A stretch of DNA of 64,000 nt from Actinoallomurus soli (GCF_024055715.1 NZ_JAMXMV010000001.1:868001-932000); one strand, 5' to 3'. Shown: positions 7,230-15,890, numbered from the stretch's first letter. Notes: a model not told the origin generated them from the letters alone. Numbers and translations are program-made.

Positions 7230-8381
7230 TCAGCCGGTCCGCAGCGGCCGGAAGAAGGCGCGCAGGTCGGTGACCACCTGCTCGGGCTCCTCATGCGCCA
7301 TGAAGTGCCCACCCCGCTCGGGCCGGTGCCAGTGGCGCAGGTCCGCGTACACCCGCTCCGCGAGGCTCCGGGGCAGGGCCCGCAGCGCAGGTTCGTTGCT
7401 CAGCGTCACCGCTGCCGGGACGGTGATCCGCGGGATCGGCGCGTTGAGCGGATAGTCGTAGTACTGCCGGAAGGACGACCCGATCGTGCCGGTCGCCCAG
7501 TACAGGGTCGCGATCGTGCACAGGGTGTCCATGTCCCAGCGGGCCTCCAGGTCACCGCCGCAGTCGCTCCAGTCGCGGTACTTGTCGATGATCCAGGCGG
7601 CGAGCCCTGCGGGGGAGTCCATGAGGGCCGCGGCGATCGTGTCCGGCCGGGTCCACATGATCTCGCTGTACCCGCCGTCCTTCTCGTCGTAGGCGCGCAG
7701 GTCGTCGAGGAACGCCTGCTCTTCGGCGGTCGGCGGCCGGTCACCGAAGTCCTCGGTGATCACCGCGGACGTCACGTGGACGCCGGCCAGGCTCTCGGGG
7801 AAGAGTGCGCCGAGCCACTGGGTGACGCCGCCCCCGATGTCCCCGCCGAACGCCCCGAACCGCCGGTAGCCGAGGGTCTCGGTCATCAGCGCGTGCCAGG
7901 TCTCGGCGACGCCGCGGCGGGTGAAGGGGCCGTCCGGAAGTTCGGAGAACAGGAATCCGGGCAGCGAGGGGATCACGACGTCGAAGGCGTCGGCGGGATC
8001 GCCGCCGTACGCGGCCGGGTCGGCGAGGCGCCGGGCGACGGGCAGCATCTCGAGGAAGCTGCTCGGCCAGCCGTGCGTCAGGACGAGTGGAAGCGGCTCG
8101 GGTCCGCCTTCGGGACGCACGCCGCGTACGTGCACGAAGTGGACCCGCCGGCCGGCGATCTCGGCGCGGTGGTGCGGGTAGGCGTTCAGCGCTCGTTCGG
8201 CCGCGCGCCAGTCGAACGCGTCCGCCCAGTACGCGACGAACTCGCGTAGGTAGCGGGGATCGGCCCCGGCCGCCCACGGGGTGGTGTCGGACGCCGTCGT
8301 GAAGCGCGTACGGGTGAGGCGTGCGCGCAGGTCGTCGAGGACGTCGTCGGATACGGAGATCTGAAAAGGCGTGACTGTCAT
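7230..8381 (-). CDS. Epoxide hydrolase (alpha/beta-hydrolase fold)
   Basis: This 383-residue protein has the epoxide-hydrolase N-terminal domain (FQISVSDDVLDDLRARL, residues about 5-110) followed by an alpha/beta-hydrolase core. Visible motifs are the oxyanion HGWPSSFLE, the nucleophile aspartate in GGDIGGGV, and the catalytic histidine in GGHFMAHEEPE near the C-terminus. Relatives open epoxides by a covalent ester intermediate; some act as juvenile-hormone or microsomal-type hydrolases. Start ATG 8381 has GAAGGA just upstream. A 16-codon reading frame with a strong ribosome site precedes it. Physiological substrate unknown. Confidence 0.9.
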   Translation of the reverse strand: MTVTPFQISVSDDVLDDLRARLTRTRFTTASDTTPWAAGADPRYLREFVAYWADAFDWRAAERALNAYPHHRAEIAGRRVHFVHVRGVRPEGGPEPLPLVLTHGWPSSFLEMLPVARRLADPAAYGGDPADAFDVVIPSLPGFLFSELPDGPFTRRGVAETWHALMTETLGYRRFGAFGGDIGGGVTQWLGALFPESLAGVHVTSAVITEDFGDRPPTAEEQAFLDDLRAYDEKDGGYSEIMWTRPDTIAAALMDSPAGLAAWIIDKYRDWSDCGGDLEARWDMDTLCTIATLYWATGTIGSSFRQYYDYPLNAPIPRITVPAAVTLSNEPALRALPRSLAERVYADLRHWHRPERGGHFMAHEEPEQVVTDLRAFFRPLRTG

Positions 8382-8429
8382 GCTTCCTTCGCTGAGGAGT
8401 GTGTACGGACGGACACTCCCCGGTGCGGG

Positions 8430-8480
8430 TCAGAAAGCCGCGTCGGCGAGGAGCGCCCGGAAAGGACCGGTCGTCGTCAT
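8430..8480 (-). CDS. Possible 16-residue leader peptide
   Basis: ATG 8480 to TGA 8430 encodes MTTTGPFRALLADAAF, directly behind an excellent ribosome site (GAGGAGGTGA), 48 bp upstream of the epoxide hydrolase start. A TAGGGT box sits about 40 bp before it. The strong ribosome site in an otherwise empty spacer suggests it is translated, perhaps as an upstream peptide coupled to the hydrolase mRNA. I do not recognise the peptide; it has no run of one amino acid typical of attenuators. It could also be the start of a deleted gene. Confidence 0.4.
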   Translation of the reverse strand: MTTTGPFRALLADAAF

Positions 8481-8568
8481 CGGGCTCACCTCCTCGCGTC
8501 GTTCCGCTGCCCAGGACCCTACAGCGCCGCGGCGTGCTCCGGAAGCCGGCAACGTCGCCGGAGCGGGG

Positions 8569-9240
8569 TCACGGGTCGGTGCGGTGGGCGGTGTGGGAGG
8601 CGGCCTCGGCGGTGGCCGTGTCGGCGTCACGGGCGCGGATGGCGTCGAGCAGCCGGGAGTGGTCCATGTATCCCTCGGGCGAGAGCTCGGCGCCGAAGTG
8701 CTCGCGCAGCGAGTCCCGGATCACCTGACCGAGGTCCGCGTACAGCTCGGCCATCACCTCGTTGTGGGACGCGGCGACGACCGCCAGGTGGAAGGCGGCG
8801 TCCGCGTCGACGAAGGCGTCCCGATCGCCGGAGGCCCAGGCCTTCTCCCGCCCGGCCAGGAGGGCGTCGAGCCGGCGCAGGTCCTCATCCGTACGCCGCG
8901 CGGCGGCCAGTCCCGCCGCCGCGGCCTCCAGGGCGCCCCGTACCTCGATGACGTCGAGCCGGCCGACCTCGGCGAAGCGGCGCCGCATGACGCCGGACAG
9001 CTCGCTGGTCGCCACGACGTAGGTGCCGGAGCCCTGGCGGATGTCCAGCATCCCGTTGTGGGCCAGCGCCCGTACGGCCTCCCGCACGGTGTTGCGGGCG
9101 ACGCCCAGCTGCTCGACCAGCTCCGGCTCGGTGGGGATGCGCGAACCGACCGGCCAGGCGCCGGAGGTGATCTGCTGCCGCAGCCGGGCGATCACCTCGT
9201 CCGACAGCGCGCCCCGGCGCGGGACTGGTGCGAGATTCAT
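8569..9240 (-). CDS. GntR/FadR-type transcriptional regulator
   Basis: This 223-residue protein has an N-terminal GntR winged helix (residues 10-75: RIPTEPELVEQLGVARNTVREAVRALAHNGMLDIRQGSGTYV in segments) and a C-terminal all-helical FCD domain with the metal/ligand-binding pattern D-AFHLAVVAASHN and, near the end, MDHSRLLDAI. FCD regulators respond to carboxylic acids. Start ATG 9240. It is divergent from a CynX/NimT-like MFS gene only 23 bp away, which it very likely controls. A TAGAAT box lies six bases before the ATG, implying a leaderless transcript. Confidence 0.9.
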   Translation of the reverse strand: MNLAPVPRRGALSDEVIARLRQQITSGAWPVGSRIPTEPELVEQLGVARNTVREAVRALAHNGMLDIRQGSGTYVVATSELSGVMRRRFAEVGRLDVIEVRGALEAAAAGLAAARRTDEDLRRLDALLAGREKAWASGDRDAFVDADAAFHLAVVAASHNEVMAELYADLGQVIRDSLREHFGAELSPEGYMDHSRLLDAIRARDADTATAEAASHTAHRTDP

Positions 9241-9263
9241 CCCATGATTCTACGATTGGCGCC
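9241..9263. promoter_or_regulatory. Overlapping divergent leaderless promoters
   Basis: On the plus strand TACGAT (9251-9256) ends 7 nt before the MFS ATG at 9264. On the minus strand TAGAAT (9252-9247) ends 6 nt before the GntR ATG at 9240. Both fit leaderless transcription starting at the ATG, and the two -10 boxes share two base pairs, so polymerase can occupy only one at a time. Confidence 0.6.
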
Positions 9264-10514
9264 ATGTCGAAAAATGAGGCGGTTCGTCCGCATTACGCCG
9301 AACCGTCGCAGGACCTCACCGCGTCGCCGCTCCCGAGCCGCAGGCTGGCGGTCGTGGCGCTGGTCCTCGCCGCGCTGAACCTGCGCCCCGCCGTCACGAG
9401 CCTGGGCCCGGTGCTCGAAGAGGTGCGCTCCGCGCTGGGGATGAGCGGCACCGTCGCCGGGCTGCTCACCTCGCTGCCGGAGGTGTGCTTCGCGCTCGTC
9501 GGCTTCGCCGCGCCGCGGCTGGCCCGGCGGTACGGGGCGGACGGGGTGATCGCGCTCGGGGCCGTGGCGCTCACGCTCGGCCTGGTCGCGCGCCCCTTCT
9601 CATCGGGCACGCTCGTCTTCATCGTGCTCAGCGCCGTCGCGCTGGCCGGCATCGCGGTGACGAACGTGCTGCTGCCGGTGGTGGTCAAGCAGCGCTTCCC
9701 GGACCGGGTCGGCGCGATGACCGGCGTGTACTCCATGGCGCTCAACGTCGGCGCCTGCGCGGCCGCCGCGGGCACCGTTCCGCTGGCCCGGGCGTTCGGC
9801 GGGCGGTGGGAGGCCGGTCTGGGCTCCTGGACGGTCCTCGCCGCCGTCGCCGTTCCGGCCTGGCTCGTCCTCGGCCGCCGGCGCGGCGCACCGCTCGCCG
9901 CCGCGCCGGGCGGGGCGGCGGGCGCACCGGGTGACGTGCCCGACGTGCGCATCACCCGGAGCCCCACGGCCTGGGCGCTGGCGGTCTTCTTCGGCCTGCA
10001 GGCCGGCGGCGCGTACGTCATCATCGGCTGGCTGCCGCAGATGTTCCGTGACGCCGGGCTGTCGGCGGAGGCCGCGGGCCTGCTCTTCGCGGTGACCTCC
10101 CTGCTCAGCGTGCCCCTGTCCTACCCGCTGTCCGCCCTCGCGGGCCGCCTGCGGAGTCAGAGCGGCCTGGCGGCGGGCCTCGCCCTGTGCGGCCTGGCCG
10201 GGTTCGCCGGGCTCTGGGCCGCGCCGGCCGGCGCGGCCTGGCTGTGGGCGGTGCTGCTCGGCCTGTCCAACACCGCCTTCCCGCTGGCCCTGGCCATGAT
10301 CGGAATGCGCGGTCGGGACGGCGCCACGGTGACCCGGCTGTCGGCCTTCGCGCAGAGCACCGGCTACCTCATCTCGATCCCCGTGCCCATCCTCGTCGGG
10401 GTGCTCTACCAGCACAGCGGCGGCTGGCGGACGCCACTGGTGCTCATGGCCGTCCTCATGGTGCTGCAGCTCACCGCCGGCCTCGTCGCGGGCCGCGATC
10501 GCCGGATCGCCTGA
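9264..10514 (+). CDS. CynX/NimT-like MFS transporter
   Basis: This 416-residue membrane protein has about 12 transmembrane segments and the CynX/NimT signature near the N-terminus (ALNLRPAVTSLGPVLEEVR). Named relatives are the cyanate transporter CynX and the 2-nitroimidazole transporter NimT; most actinobacterial members are of unknown substrate. I use ATG 9264 because the -10 box lies just upstream; GTG 9228 in frame would overlap the divergent GntR gene and remove the shared promoter from the spacer. Its regulator is probably the adjacent GntR protein. Confidence 0.88.
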   Translation: MSKNEAVRPHYAEPSQDLTASPLPSRRLAVVALVLAALNLRPAVTSLGPVLEEVRSALGMSGTVAGLLTSLPEVCFALVGFAAPRLARRYGADGVIALGAVALTLGLVARPFSSGTLVFIVLSAVALAGIAVTNVLLPVVVKQRFPDRVGAMTGVYSMALNVGACAAAAGTVPLARAFGGRWEAGLGSWTVLAAVAVPAWLVLGRRRGAPLAAAPGGAAGAPGDVPDVRITRSPTAWALAVFFGLQAGGAYVIIGWLPQMFRDAGLSAEAAGLLFAVTSLLSVPLSYPLSALAGRLRSQSGLAAGLALCGLAGFAGLWAAPAGAAWLWAVLLGLSNTAFPLALAMIGMRGRDGATVTRLSAFAQSTGYLISIPVPILVGVLYQHSGGWRTPLVLMAVLMVLQLTAGLVAGRDRRIA

Positions 10515-10536
10515 CACCGATCGATAAGATCGCCGG

Positions 10537-11481
10537 ATGCCGAGCGAGGAGACGACGATGGCCGACGGCGGCGGACCGCGGCTCACCGAGGTGGCGCCGG
10601 GCGTGCACGCCTGGCATCAGCCGGACGGGTCGTGGTGGATCAACAACGCCGGAGCCGTGCACGGGGCCGACGGCGTGATCCTCATCGACACGTGCGCGAC
10701 GGCCGAGCGCACCCGGCGGTTCCTCGCGGCGGTCGACGCGGCGACCGGCGGGGCACCCGTACGGATGGCGGTGAACACGCACTTCCACGGGGACCACGCG
10801 TACGGCAACGCGCTCCTCCCCGCCTCCGCCGTGGTGGTCGGCCACCGAGCGACCCGCGAGGAGCTCCTGGCGGACTTCATCCTGCGGGCCACCCCGCCGA
10901 TCTGGTCGCCGTCCCCCGACTGGGGCGTCTCGGACATCCGGCCACCGGCGGTCGTCCTCGACGACGAGCTGACCCTGTTCACGGGTGAGCGGCGGATCGA
11001 GCTCCGGCATCCCGGACACCGCGCCCACACGGCCGGGGACGTGGTCGCGTGGCTGCCGGAGGAGCAGGTGCTGTTCACCGGCGACCTGGTCTTCCACGGC
11101 GTGACGCCGCTCGTCCTGATGGGATCCGTCGAAGGGGCGCTGCGCTCGCTGGACTGGCTGGCCGGCTTCGGCGCCCGTACGGTCGTGCCCGGCCACGGAG
11201 CGATCATCACCGGCGAGTTCGCGCCCGTCCTCGCGGCGCACGAGGCGTACTACCGCCTCATCCTCGACATCGCGCGGCGCGGCCGGGAGGAGGGGCTGAC
11301 CCCCCTGGAGGCCGCCCGGGCGTGCGACCTCGGGCCGTTCGCCGCGTGGCCGGACCGCGAGCGGATCGTCCTCAACCTGCACCGCGCGTACGCGGACGCC
11401 GAAGGCGCCGAACTCGACCTGATCGCCGCCTTCACCGACGCCATCGCCTACAACGGCGGCCCGCTCCGCTGCGCCGTCTGA
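10537..11481 (+). CDS. Metallo-beta-lactamase-fold hydrolase
   Basis: This 314-residue protein carries the MBL metal-binding motif THFHGDHAYGN (residues about 87-97), a downstream HPGHRAHTAGD histidine and GDLVFHG and VVPGHG metal ligands, so both zinc sites appear complete. Family members hydrolyse lactones, thioesters, sulfates or beta-lactams; the substrate is not evident. ATG 10537 lies 7 nt after TAAGAT (10525-10530), suggesting a leaderless start, while ATG 10558 has its own GCGAGGAG ribosome site; either could be used. It begins 22 bp after the MFS gene but has its own promoter-like box. Confidence 0.85.
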   Translation: MPSEETTMADGGGPRLTEVAPGVHAWHQPDGSWWINNAGAVHGADGVILIDTCATAERTRRFLAAVDAATGGAPVRMAVNTHFHGDHAYGNALLPASAVVVGHRATREELLADFILRATPPIWSPSPDWGVSDIRPPAVVLDDELTLFTGERRIELRHPGHRAHTAGDVVAWLPEEQVLFTGDLVFHGVTPLVLMGSVEGALRSLDWLAGFGARTVVPGHGAIITGEFAPVLAAHEAYYRLILDIARRGREEGLTPLEAARACDLGPFAAWPDRERIVLNLHRAYADAEGAELDLIAAFTDAIAYNGGPLRCAV

Positions 11482-11491
11482 ACCACGCGGC

Positions 11492-12301
11492 TCAGCGCCG
11501 CCCGTGCAGCGAGGCGCGCGAGACCGGGAAGTCGAAGTAGGTGTTCGGGAACGGCTCGGGCTGGTAGGTGTAGTGCCACCACTCCTCGGCCAGGTTGACG
11601 AAGCCCGCGGCCTCCATGGCGTGCTTCAGCAGCAGCCGGTTCGCGTGCTGCGTGCCCTTGACGCGCGGGTCGAGGGTGTGCGCGAGCGTGTCGAAGCAGT
11701 CGAACCCGGTGCCCATGTCGATCGAGTTGTCGGGGAACCGCTCGGACTTCGGCGCGTAGCAGGGCACGAGCCGCTGCCCGGGGCGGTACGGCGGCGTCGG
11801 CCGGGCGGGCAGCCTGACGACGGTGAGGTCCATCGTGCTGCCCCGGCTGTGCCCGGACTTCTCCGCGATGTACCCGTCCGCGAACAGCCGCGACTTGTCG
11901 ACGCGCGGGTAGAACTCGGCCTTCATCTGGGTGGCCTTGGGGTCCTCGGCCCACGCGACGAAGTCGTTCACCGCGCGCTGCGGGCGGTAGCAGTCGTACA
12001 CCTTCAGCGAGTAGCCGCGGCGCACCAGCCTCTGCTGCACCTCGTGCAAGGCCTGGGCGGCCGTCCTGGTCAGGATGCAGATCGGCTGGCGGTACCCGTC
12101 GATGGGCCGGCCCACGAAGTTGTGCTTCGTCGGGTAGCGCATCTCCTGAATGATCGTCGGGTCGACGTCGCTCAGCGCGACGAACCCCTTGGGGGCCTTC
12201 GGCTCTGTACGAGCCTGCGCCGCCGGGGCCGCGGCGGTCACGGCCAGCAGCGCCGCGAGCGCGACGGTCAGGCGGCGGACGACGGTGGCGGGTCTCTGCA
12301 T
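11492..12301 (-). CDS. Secreted VanX-type D-Ala-D-Ala dipeptidase (M15D)
   Basis: The 269-residue protein begins with a signal peptide (MQRPATVVRRLTVALAALLA..., cleavage likely after AQA near residue 30). The mature part has the M15 zinc site: SGHSRGSTMDLT (His and Asp ligands) and EEWWHYTY (catalytic Glu and His ligand), plus a substrate-binding DCYRPQRAV segment. VanX relatives cleave D-alanyl-D-alanine; secreted forms recycle or trim peptidoglycan dipeptides outside the membrane. No vanH/vanA partner is nearby, so a cell-wall recycling role is more likely than glycopeptide resistance. It converges on the MBL-fold gene with a 10-bp gap. Confidence 0.9.
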   Translation of the reverse strand: MQRPATVVRRLTVALAALLAVTAAAPAAQARTEPKAPKGFVALSDVDPTIIQEMRYPTKHNFVGRPIDGYRQPICILTRTAAQALHEVQQRLVRRGYSLKVYDCYRPQRAVNDFVAWAEDPKATQMKAEFYPRVDKSRLFADGYIAEKSGHSRGSTMDLTVVRLPARPTPPYRPGQRLVPCYAPKSERFPDNSIDMGTGFDCFDTLAHTLDPRVKGTQHANRLLLKHAMEAAGFVNLAEEWWHYTYQPEPFPNTYFDFPVSRASLHGRR

Positions 12302-12346
12302 CCCTCTGGCCTATCAGGTCCGCGCTCCGGGCGGAACCCTTCCCCC

Positions 12347-13075
12347 TCAGCCGAACCGGCCGCTGAGCGAGCGGAACACGCCCGGCGCCGCGCCCCGCAG
12401 GCGGGAGGGCAGCCGGAGCCAGCACGGCACGTAGCACTCCGCGCGGTCCCGCTCGACCGCGGCGACGACGGCCCGCGCGACCCGCTCGGGCGAGACCGGT
12501 CGGGGCCACCGGCGGGCGTACGGCCGGCCGCGCCGCGCGAAGAACGGCGTGTCCACGACGCCCGGCAGCACGACCGACACGCCCACGTCGCGCACCTCGT
12601 GGCGGAGCCCCTCCGCGAAGACGATCAGCCCGGCCTTGGTCGCGGAGTACACCGCCTCCTCCCGTACGCCCACGGCGCCGGCGATGGAGGACACGAACAC
12701 CACGTGGCCGCCGCCCCGCTCGACCATGCCGGGCAGCAGGAGCCGGGTCAGCTGGATCGGCGCGGTCAGGTTGACCGCGGCCAGCCGGTCGACGGCCTTG
12801 CCGGGCATGCGCGTCAGCGGCCCGGCCCACCCCGCCCCGGCGTTGCTCACCAGGACGTCGACCGGCCCGGCGCGTGAGGCCAGCCGGGCGACGTCCCAGG
12901 CCAGGTCGCCCGCCACCACCCGCCCGCCGGTCTCGGCCGCGACGGCGTCCAGCCGCCGCCGGTCCCGCCCGGTCAGGACGAGCCGCGCACCGGCCCGCGC
13001 CATCTCCCGCGCCGTCGCCGCCCCGATCCCCGAGGACGCCCCGGTGATCAGCACCCGCGCCCCGCTCAGCCGCAT
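12347..13075 (-). CDS. Short-chain dehydrogenase/reductase
   Basis: This 242-residue Rossmann-fold protein has TGASSGIG (NADP-binding), NAGAG, the catalytic serine in FVSSIAG and YSATK (Tyr-xxx-Lys) motif of classical SDRs. It keeps all catalytic residues and should be an active NAD(P)H-dependent alcohol/ketone oxidoreductase of unknown substrate. It is transcribed away from the GlxA-type regulator gene upstream on the same strand (gap 93 bp). Start ATG 13075. Confidence 0.9.
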   Translation of the reverse strand: MRLSGARVLITGASSGIGAATAREMARAGARLVLTGRDRRRLDAVAAETGGRVVAGDLAWDVARLASRAGPVDVLVSNAGAGWAGPLTRMPGKAVDRLAAVNLTAPIQLTRLLLPGMVERGGGHVVFVSSIAGAVGVREEAVYSATKAGLIVFAEGLRHEVRDVGVSVVLPGVVDTPFFARRGRPYARRWPRPVSPERVARAVVAAVERDRAECYVPCWLRLPSRLRGAAPGVFRSLSGRFG

Positions 13076-13168
13076 ACCCCACCCGTTCCCCCGGTGTACC
13101 CCGCTGATCCCTGGTGCCCGCCCTGAGGTACGGCCTCGCGGAGGGGCCGAGGTGCTCGTTCAAGCCTG

Positions 13169-14149
13169 TCAGGGGCCGCGGAATGTGGCGCGGTAGGCGC
13201 TGGGGGAGACCCCCAGCTCGGCTTGCAGGTGCAACCGCATCGAGCCGGCGGTGCCGAAGCCCGCGGTGACGGCGACCTCATCGATGGGCAGGTCGGTGCG
13301 TTCCAGGAGGGAGCAGGCTCGCTCGATGCGCTGTTGGGTGAGCCACCGTCCCGGCGAGGTGCCGATCTCGTCTCGGAATCGTCGGGTGAATGTTCGCGTG
13401 CTCGTCGATTCCTGGGCTGCCAGTTCCCGGAGCGTGATGGGCCGGTGCAGGTTCGCGAGTGCCCATTGGCGTGCCTTGCCGGTTGAGGAGACCCTCGGGT
13501 CCGGCATCGGTCGCTGCACGTATTGCGCCTGCCCGCCCTCGCGGTGTGGCGGGACGACGGAGCCGCGCGCCACCTCGTTGGCGACCGCTGCGCCATGGTC
13601 GGTACGGATCATGTGGAGGCACAGGTCGATGCCTGCCGCCGCTCCGGCGGAGGTGAGGACGCCGTCGTCGTCGGTGTAGAGGACGTCCACGTCGAATACG
13701 ACGTTCGGGAATCGCTCCCGGAACCGGGCGGATGAGCGCCAGTGCGTGGTCGCTCGCCGCCCGGTGAGCAGGCCCGCCGCGGCCAGCACGAAGGATCCCG
13801 AGCAGATCGAAGCGATCCGCGTGCCGGGCCGGATCCGCGCCAGCGCGGCGGTGAGCGAGGGGGCGAGCGGCCCGCTTCGGGGCTCGAAGTCGACTCGGGA
13901 TCCCGGGACGACGACGGTGTCGGCCTCGGCCAGCGCCTCGGGGCCGTGAACGACGGTGATGGTGAAGTCGGCGTCCGTGCGTACGTCCCCCGGGTCGAGC
14001 GCGCAGGTCACGACCTCGTAGAGCGCGGTACCGGCGGCCGAGCGCGCCTGGCCGAAGAGGCGGTGAACGATGCTGAGCTCGAAGGACAGGATCTCGTCAC
14101 GGACCAGGACCGCCACACGGTGGCGCCCGTCATCGGCGAAGGCGGTCAT
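13169..14149 (-). CDS. GlxA-type AraC regulator (DJ-1/PfpI + HTH)
   Basis: This 326-residue protein joins an N-terminal DJ-1/PfpI-like domain (residues about 10-180, including the nucleophile-elbow sequence ASICSGSFVLAAAG) to a C-terminal AraC DNA-binding domain with two HTH units (ITLRELAAQESTSTRTFTRRF and LPIDEVAVTAGFGTAGSMRLHLQ). GlxA-type proteins are ligand-sensing activators. ATG 14149 is preferred because GAGGAT lies just upstream; ATG 14176 would add nine residues. It is divergent from the flavodoxin-fold oxidoreductase at 14221, its most likely target. Confidence 0.88.
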   Translation of the reverse strand: MTAFADDGRHRVAVLVRDEILSFELSIVHRLFGQARSAAGTALYEVVTCALDPGDVRTDADFTITVVHGPEALAEADTVVVPGSRVDFEPRSGPLAPSLTAALARIRPGTRIASICSGSFVLAAAGLLTGRRATTHWRSSARFRERFPNVVFDVDVLYTDDDGVLTSAGAAAGIDLCLHMIRTDHGAAVANEVARGSVVPPHREGGQAQYVQRPMPDPRVSSTGKARQWALANLHRPITLRELAAQESTSTRTFTRRFRDEIGTSPGRWLTQQRIERACSLLERTDLPIDEVAVTAGFGTAGSMRLHLQAELGVSPSAYRATFRGP

Positions 14150-14220
14150 GGCCCGATCCTCGCACATGTTGTCCATCAGGCCAGTCGTGGTGGCCGTGTC
14201 GCCCGTTCATGATCGAAGCC

Positions 14221-14985
14221 ATGGATGTTCTCTGGATTCTCGCCCACCCCGAACCCCGCTCGCTCAACGGCCACCTCGCCGCGGAGGGGCAGCGCGCACT
14301 CCGCGCCGAAGGTCACCACGTTGAGGTGTCGGACCTGTACGCGATGGGCTGGAACCCCGTCGTCGACGCCGCCGGCTACGCCCACCCGCCGGCGGAGCGG
14401 TTCCGGGTCGCCGCCGCCGCGAAGCAGGCGTATCAGAGCGGCGCGCTGAGCGCCGATATCCGAGCCGAGCAGGAAAAGATCAACCGGGCGGACACCCTCG
14501 TCGTCCAGTTCCCGATGTGGTGGTTCGGGATGCCCGCCATCCTCAAGGGCTGGTTCGACCGGGTCTGGCACCAGGGCTTCGCGTACGGGTTGCGCGGCCC
14601 GAACGGTGAGTGGATCGGCTACGGAGACGGGTTCCTCGCGGGCAAGCGTGCGATGGCGGTCGTGACCATGGGCGGGCCGGCGTGGTTCTACGGTGAGCGG
14701 GGCATCCACGGAGCCGTCGACGAGCTGCTGTTCCCGTTGCAGCACGGCACCCTGTTCTACGCGGGCGCACAGGTGCTGCCCCCGGTGCTGATCTCGGGTG
14801 CCGACAGGTTCACGCCCGAGGAGGGCGAGGCGGCGGCCAAGGAACTGCGCGAGCGCCTGCTCGCGATCCCGGCGACCGAGCCGATCGCGTACCGAACGCA
14901 GAACGGCGGAGACTACGACCCCAACCTCGTGCTGCGACCGGACGTGGCACCGGGCCTGACAGGGCTGGGAGCGCACGTGGCCTGA
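14221..14985 (+). CDS. NAD(P)H-dependent quinone/flavin oxidoreductase (flavodoxin fold)
   Basis: The 254-residue protein begins MDVLWILAHPEPRSLNG, the FMN/FAD-phosphate loop of the MdaB/KefF/NQO1 family, and has the conserved FPMWWFGMPAILKGWFDRV and VTMGGPAWFYGERG segments. It should reduce quinones or other electrophiles with two electrons. ATG 14209 in frame is an alternative start. It lies divergently opposite the GlxA-type regulator with a 71-bp spacer, a typical sensor-target pairing. Confidence 0.9.
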   Translation: MDVLWILAHPEPRSLNGHLAAEGQRALRAEGHHVEVSDLYAMGWNPVVDAAGYAHPPAERFRVAAAAKQAYQSGALSADIRAEQEKINRADTLVVQFPMWWFGMPAILKGWFDRVWHQGFAYGLRGPNGEWIGYGDGFLAGKRAMAVVTMGGPAWFYGERGIHGAVDELLFPLQHGTLFYAGAQVLPPVLISGADRFTPEEGEAAAKELRERLLAIPATEPIAYRTQNGGDYDPNLVLRPDVAPGLTGLGAHVA

Positions 14986-15018
14986 CGCTGGTACAGAACC
15001 CCGATACAGGGACACTCT

Positions 15019-15062
15019 GGGCGCCCACATCGGCGAGCATCATGCCGTGGACGTGGGCGCCC
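15019..15062. terminator. Inverted repeat between convergent genes
   Basis: GGGCGCCCAC and GTGGGCGCCC form 10-bp arms around a 24-nt loop, about 33 bp after the oxidoreductase stop and 64 bp before the minus-strand ATPase stop. No T-run follows. A bidirectional terminator is the simplest reading. Confidence 0.45.
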
Positions 15063-15125
15063 GGTCGTGGGGCCGCCTTCACCGCGCGGTCAGCGGCGCC
15101 AGTGTCCGCGTGGAGGGCGCCTCCA

Positions 15126-15890
15126 TCACCGACGGCCGTGCTCCTCGATGTGGCGTACGAGGTGCTCGGCGACGTCCTGCAGGTCGGTGACGGGGCGATG
15201 GACGCGGATACCGCCGGACCCGGCGAAGTCGAAGCCCTCGGCGCGCACCCACACGTTCAGGGCGCCGCCGCCGGGCAGCGGGACGCCGACCAGGGAGACG
15301 CGGACCCCGTGGCGGTGCGCGACGTCGTCGATGCCGCGTGCGGAAAGCGCCGCCGCGAGGTTCTGAGCGACGGCGGAGGCGACTACGGGCCGGGCGGCGG
15401 GCCGCGACGCGTCACCCAGGGGGAAGGCACTCCACACCGCCTTCCCCGGCCCGGCGCCCAGGCGGGACCGCGACAGGTGGGCGCCCCAGGAGCCGGAGAC
15501 CGTGCCGACGATGTCGAGTCCCTTGCCGTGCTCGGCGAGCAGATCGCCCGGCCGCGCGGCCGGCCAGGCGGTCCGGCATGCGTCGAAGACCGCCACCACG
15601 AGCTCCGGGCGTGGAGTCGTACGGCTCCAGATCCAGAGTTCGGCCGGGATGACGGGGTCGTACGGGCCGGGGCGGAGGCCGTGCTTGAGGGCGTTGGTGG
15701 CGAGTTCGCTCGCGGTCAGCACCGCGGCGTCGACCAGGTCACCGGGCAGCCGGAGCGCAGTGAGGGTGTCGTGGACCAGCGACCGGCCGGCCGAGGCGCA
15801 CCGCGGATCCGGGGGTAGCCGCCACGCGGCCGCACCGTTCTCGGCGATTTCTGCCGCGGCCATATATCCGGGTTGCATGGTATGCGTCAT
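15126..15890 (-). CDS. HATPase-domain regulator (anti-sigma-like)
   Basis: This 254-residue protein has a GHKL ATPase fold in the middle: TASELATNALKHG (N-box), VAVFDACRTAW (D-box), and HGKGLDIVGTVSGSWG (G-box), as in RsbW/AbaA-like anti-sigma factors. The C-terminal part (about 160-254) is not recognised. Such genes accompany XRE/DUF397 pairs in actinomycete whiJ/abaA-type loci that affect development and antibiotic production; here the XRE gene is divergent 120 bp away. The binding partner is unknown. ATG 15890 is preceded by GAGGG. Confidence 0.78.
   Translation of the reverse strand: MTHTMQPGYMAAAEIAENGAAAWRLPPDPRCASAGRSLVHDTLTALRLPGDLVDAAVLTASELATNALKHGLRPGPYDPVIPAELWIWSRTTPRPELVVAVFDACRTAWPAARPGDLLAEHGKGLDIVGTVSGSWGAHLSRSRLGAGPGKAVWSAFPLGDASRPAARPVVASAVAQNLAAALSARGIDDVAHRHGVRVSLVGVPLPGGGALNVWVRAEGFDFAGSGGIRVHRPVTDLQDVAEHLVRHIEEHGRR

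Noticed and set aside
11492-12301. Glycopeptide resistance cluster
   Set aside because: The VanX-type protein has a signal peptide and no vanH, vanA or vanRS genes nearby; a cell-wall dipeptidase role fits better.
11448-13163. 571-codon minus-strand frame over VanX and SDR genes
   Set aside because: It is a shifted frame of both genes with low-complexity Arg/Ala/Gly translation; the real genes have intact catalytic motifs and a signal peptide.
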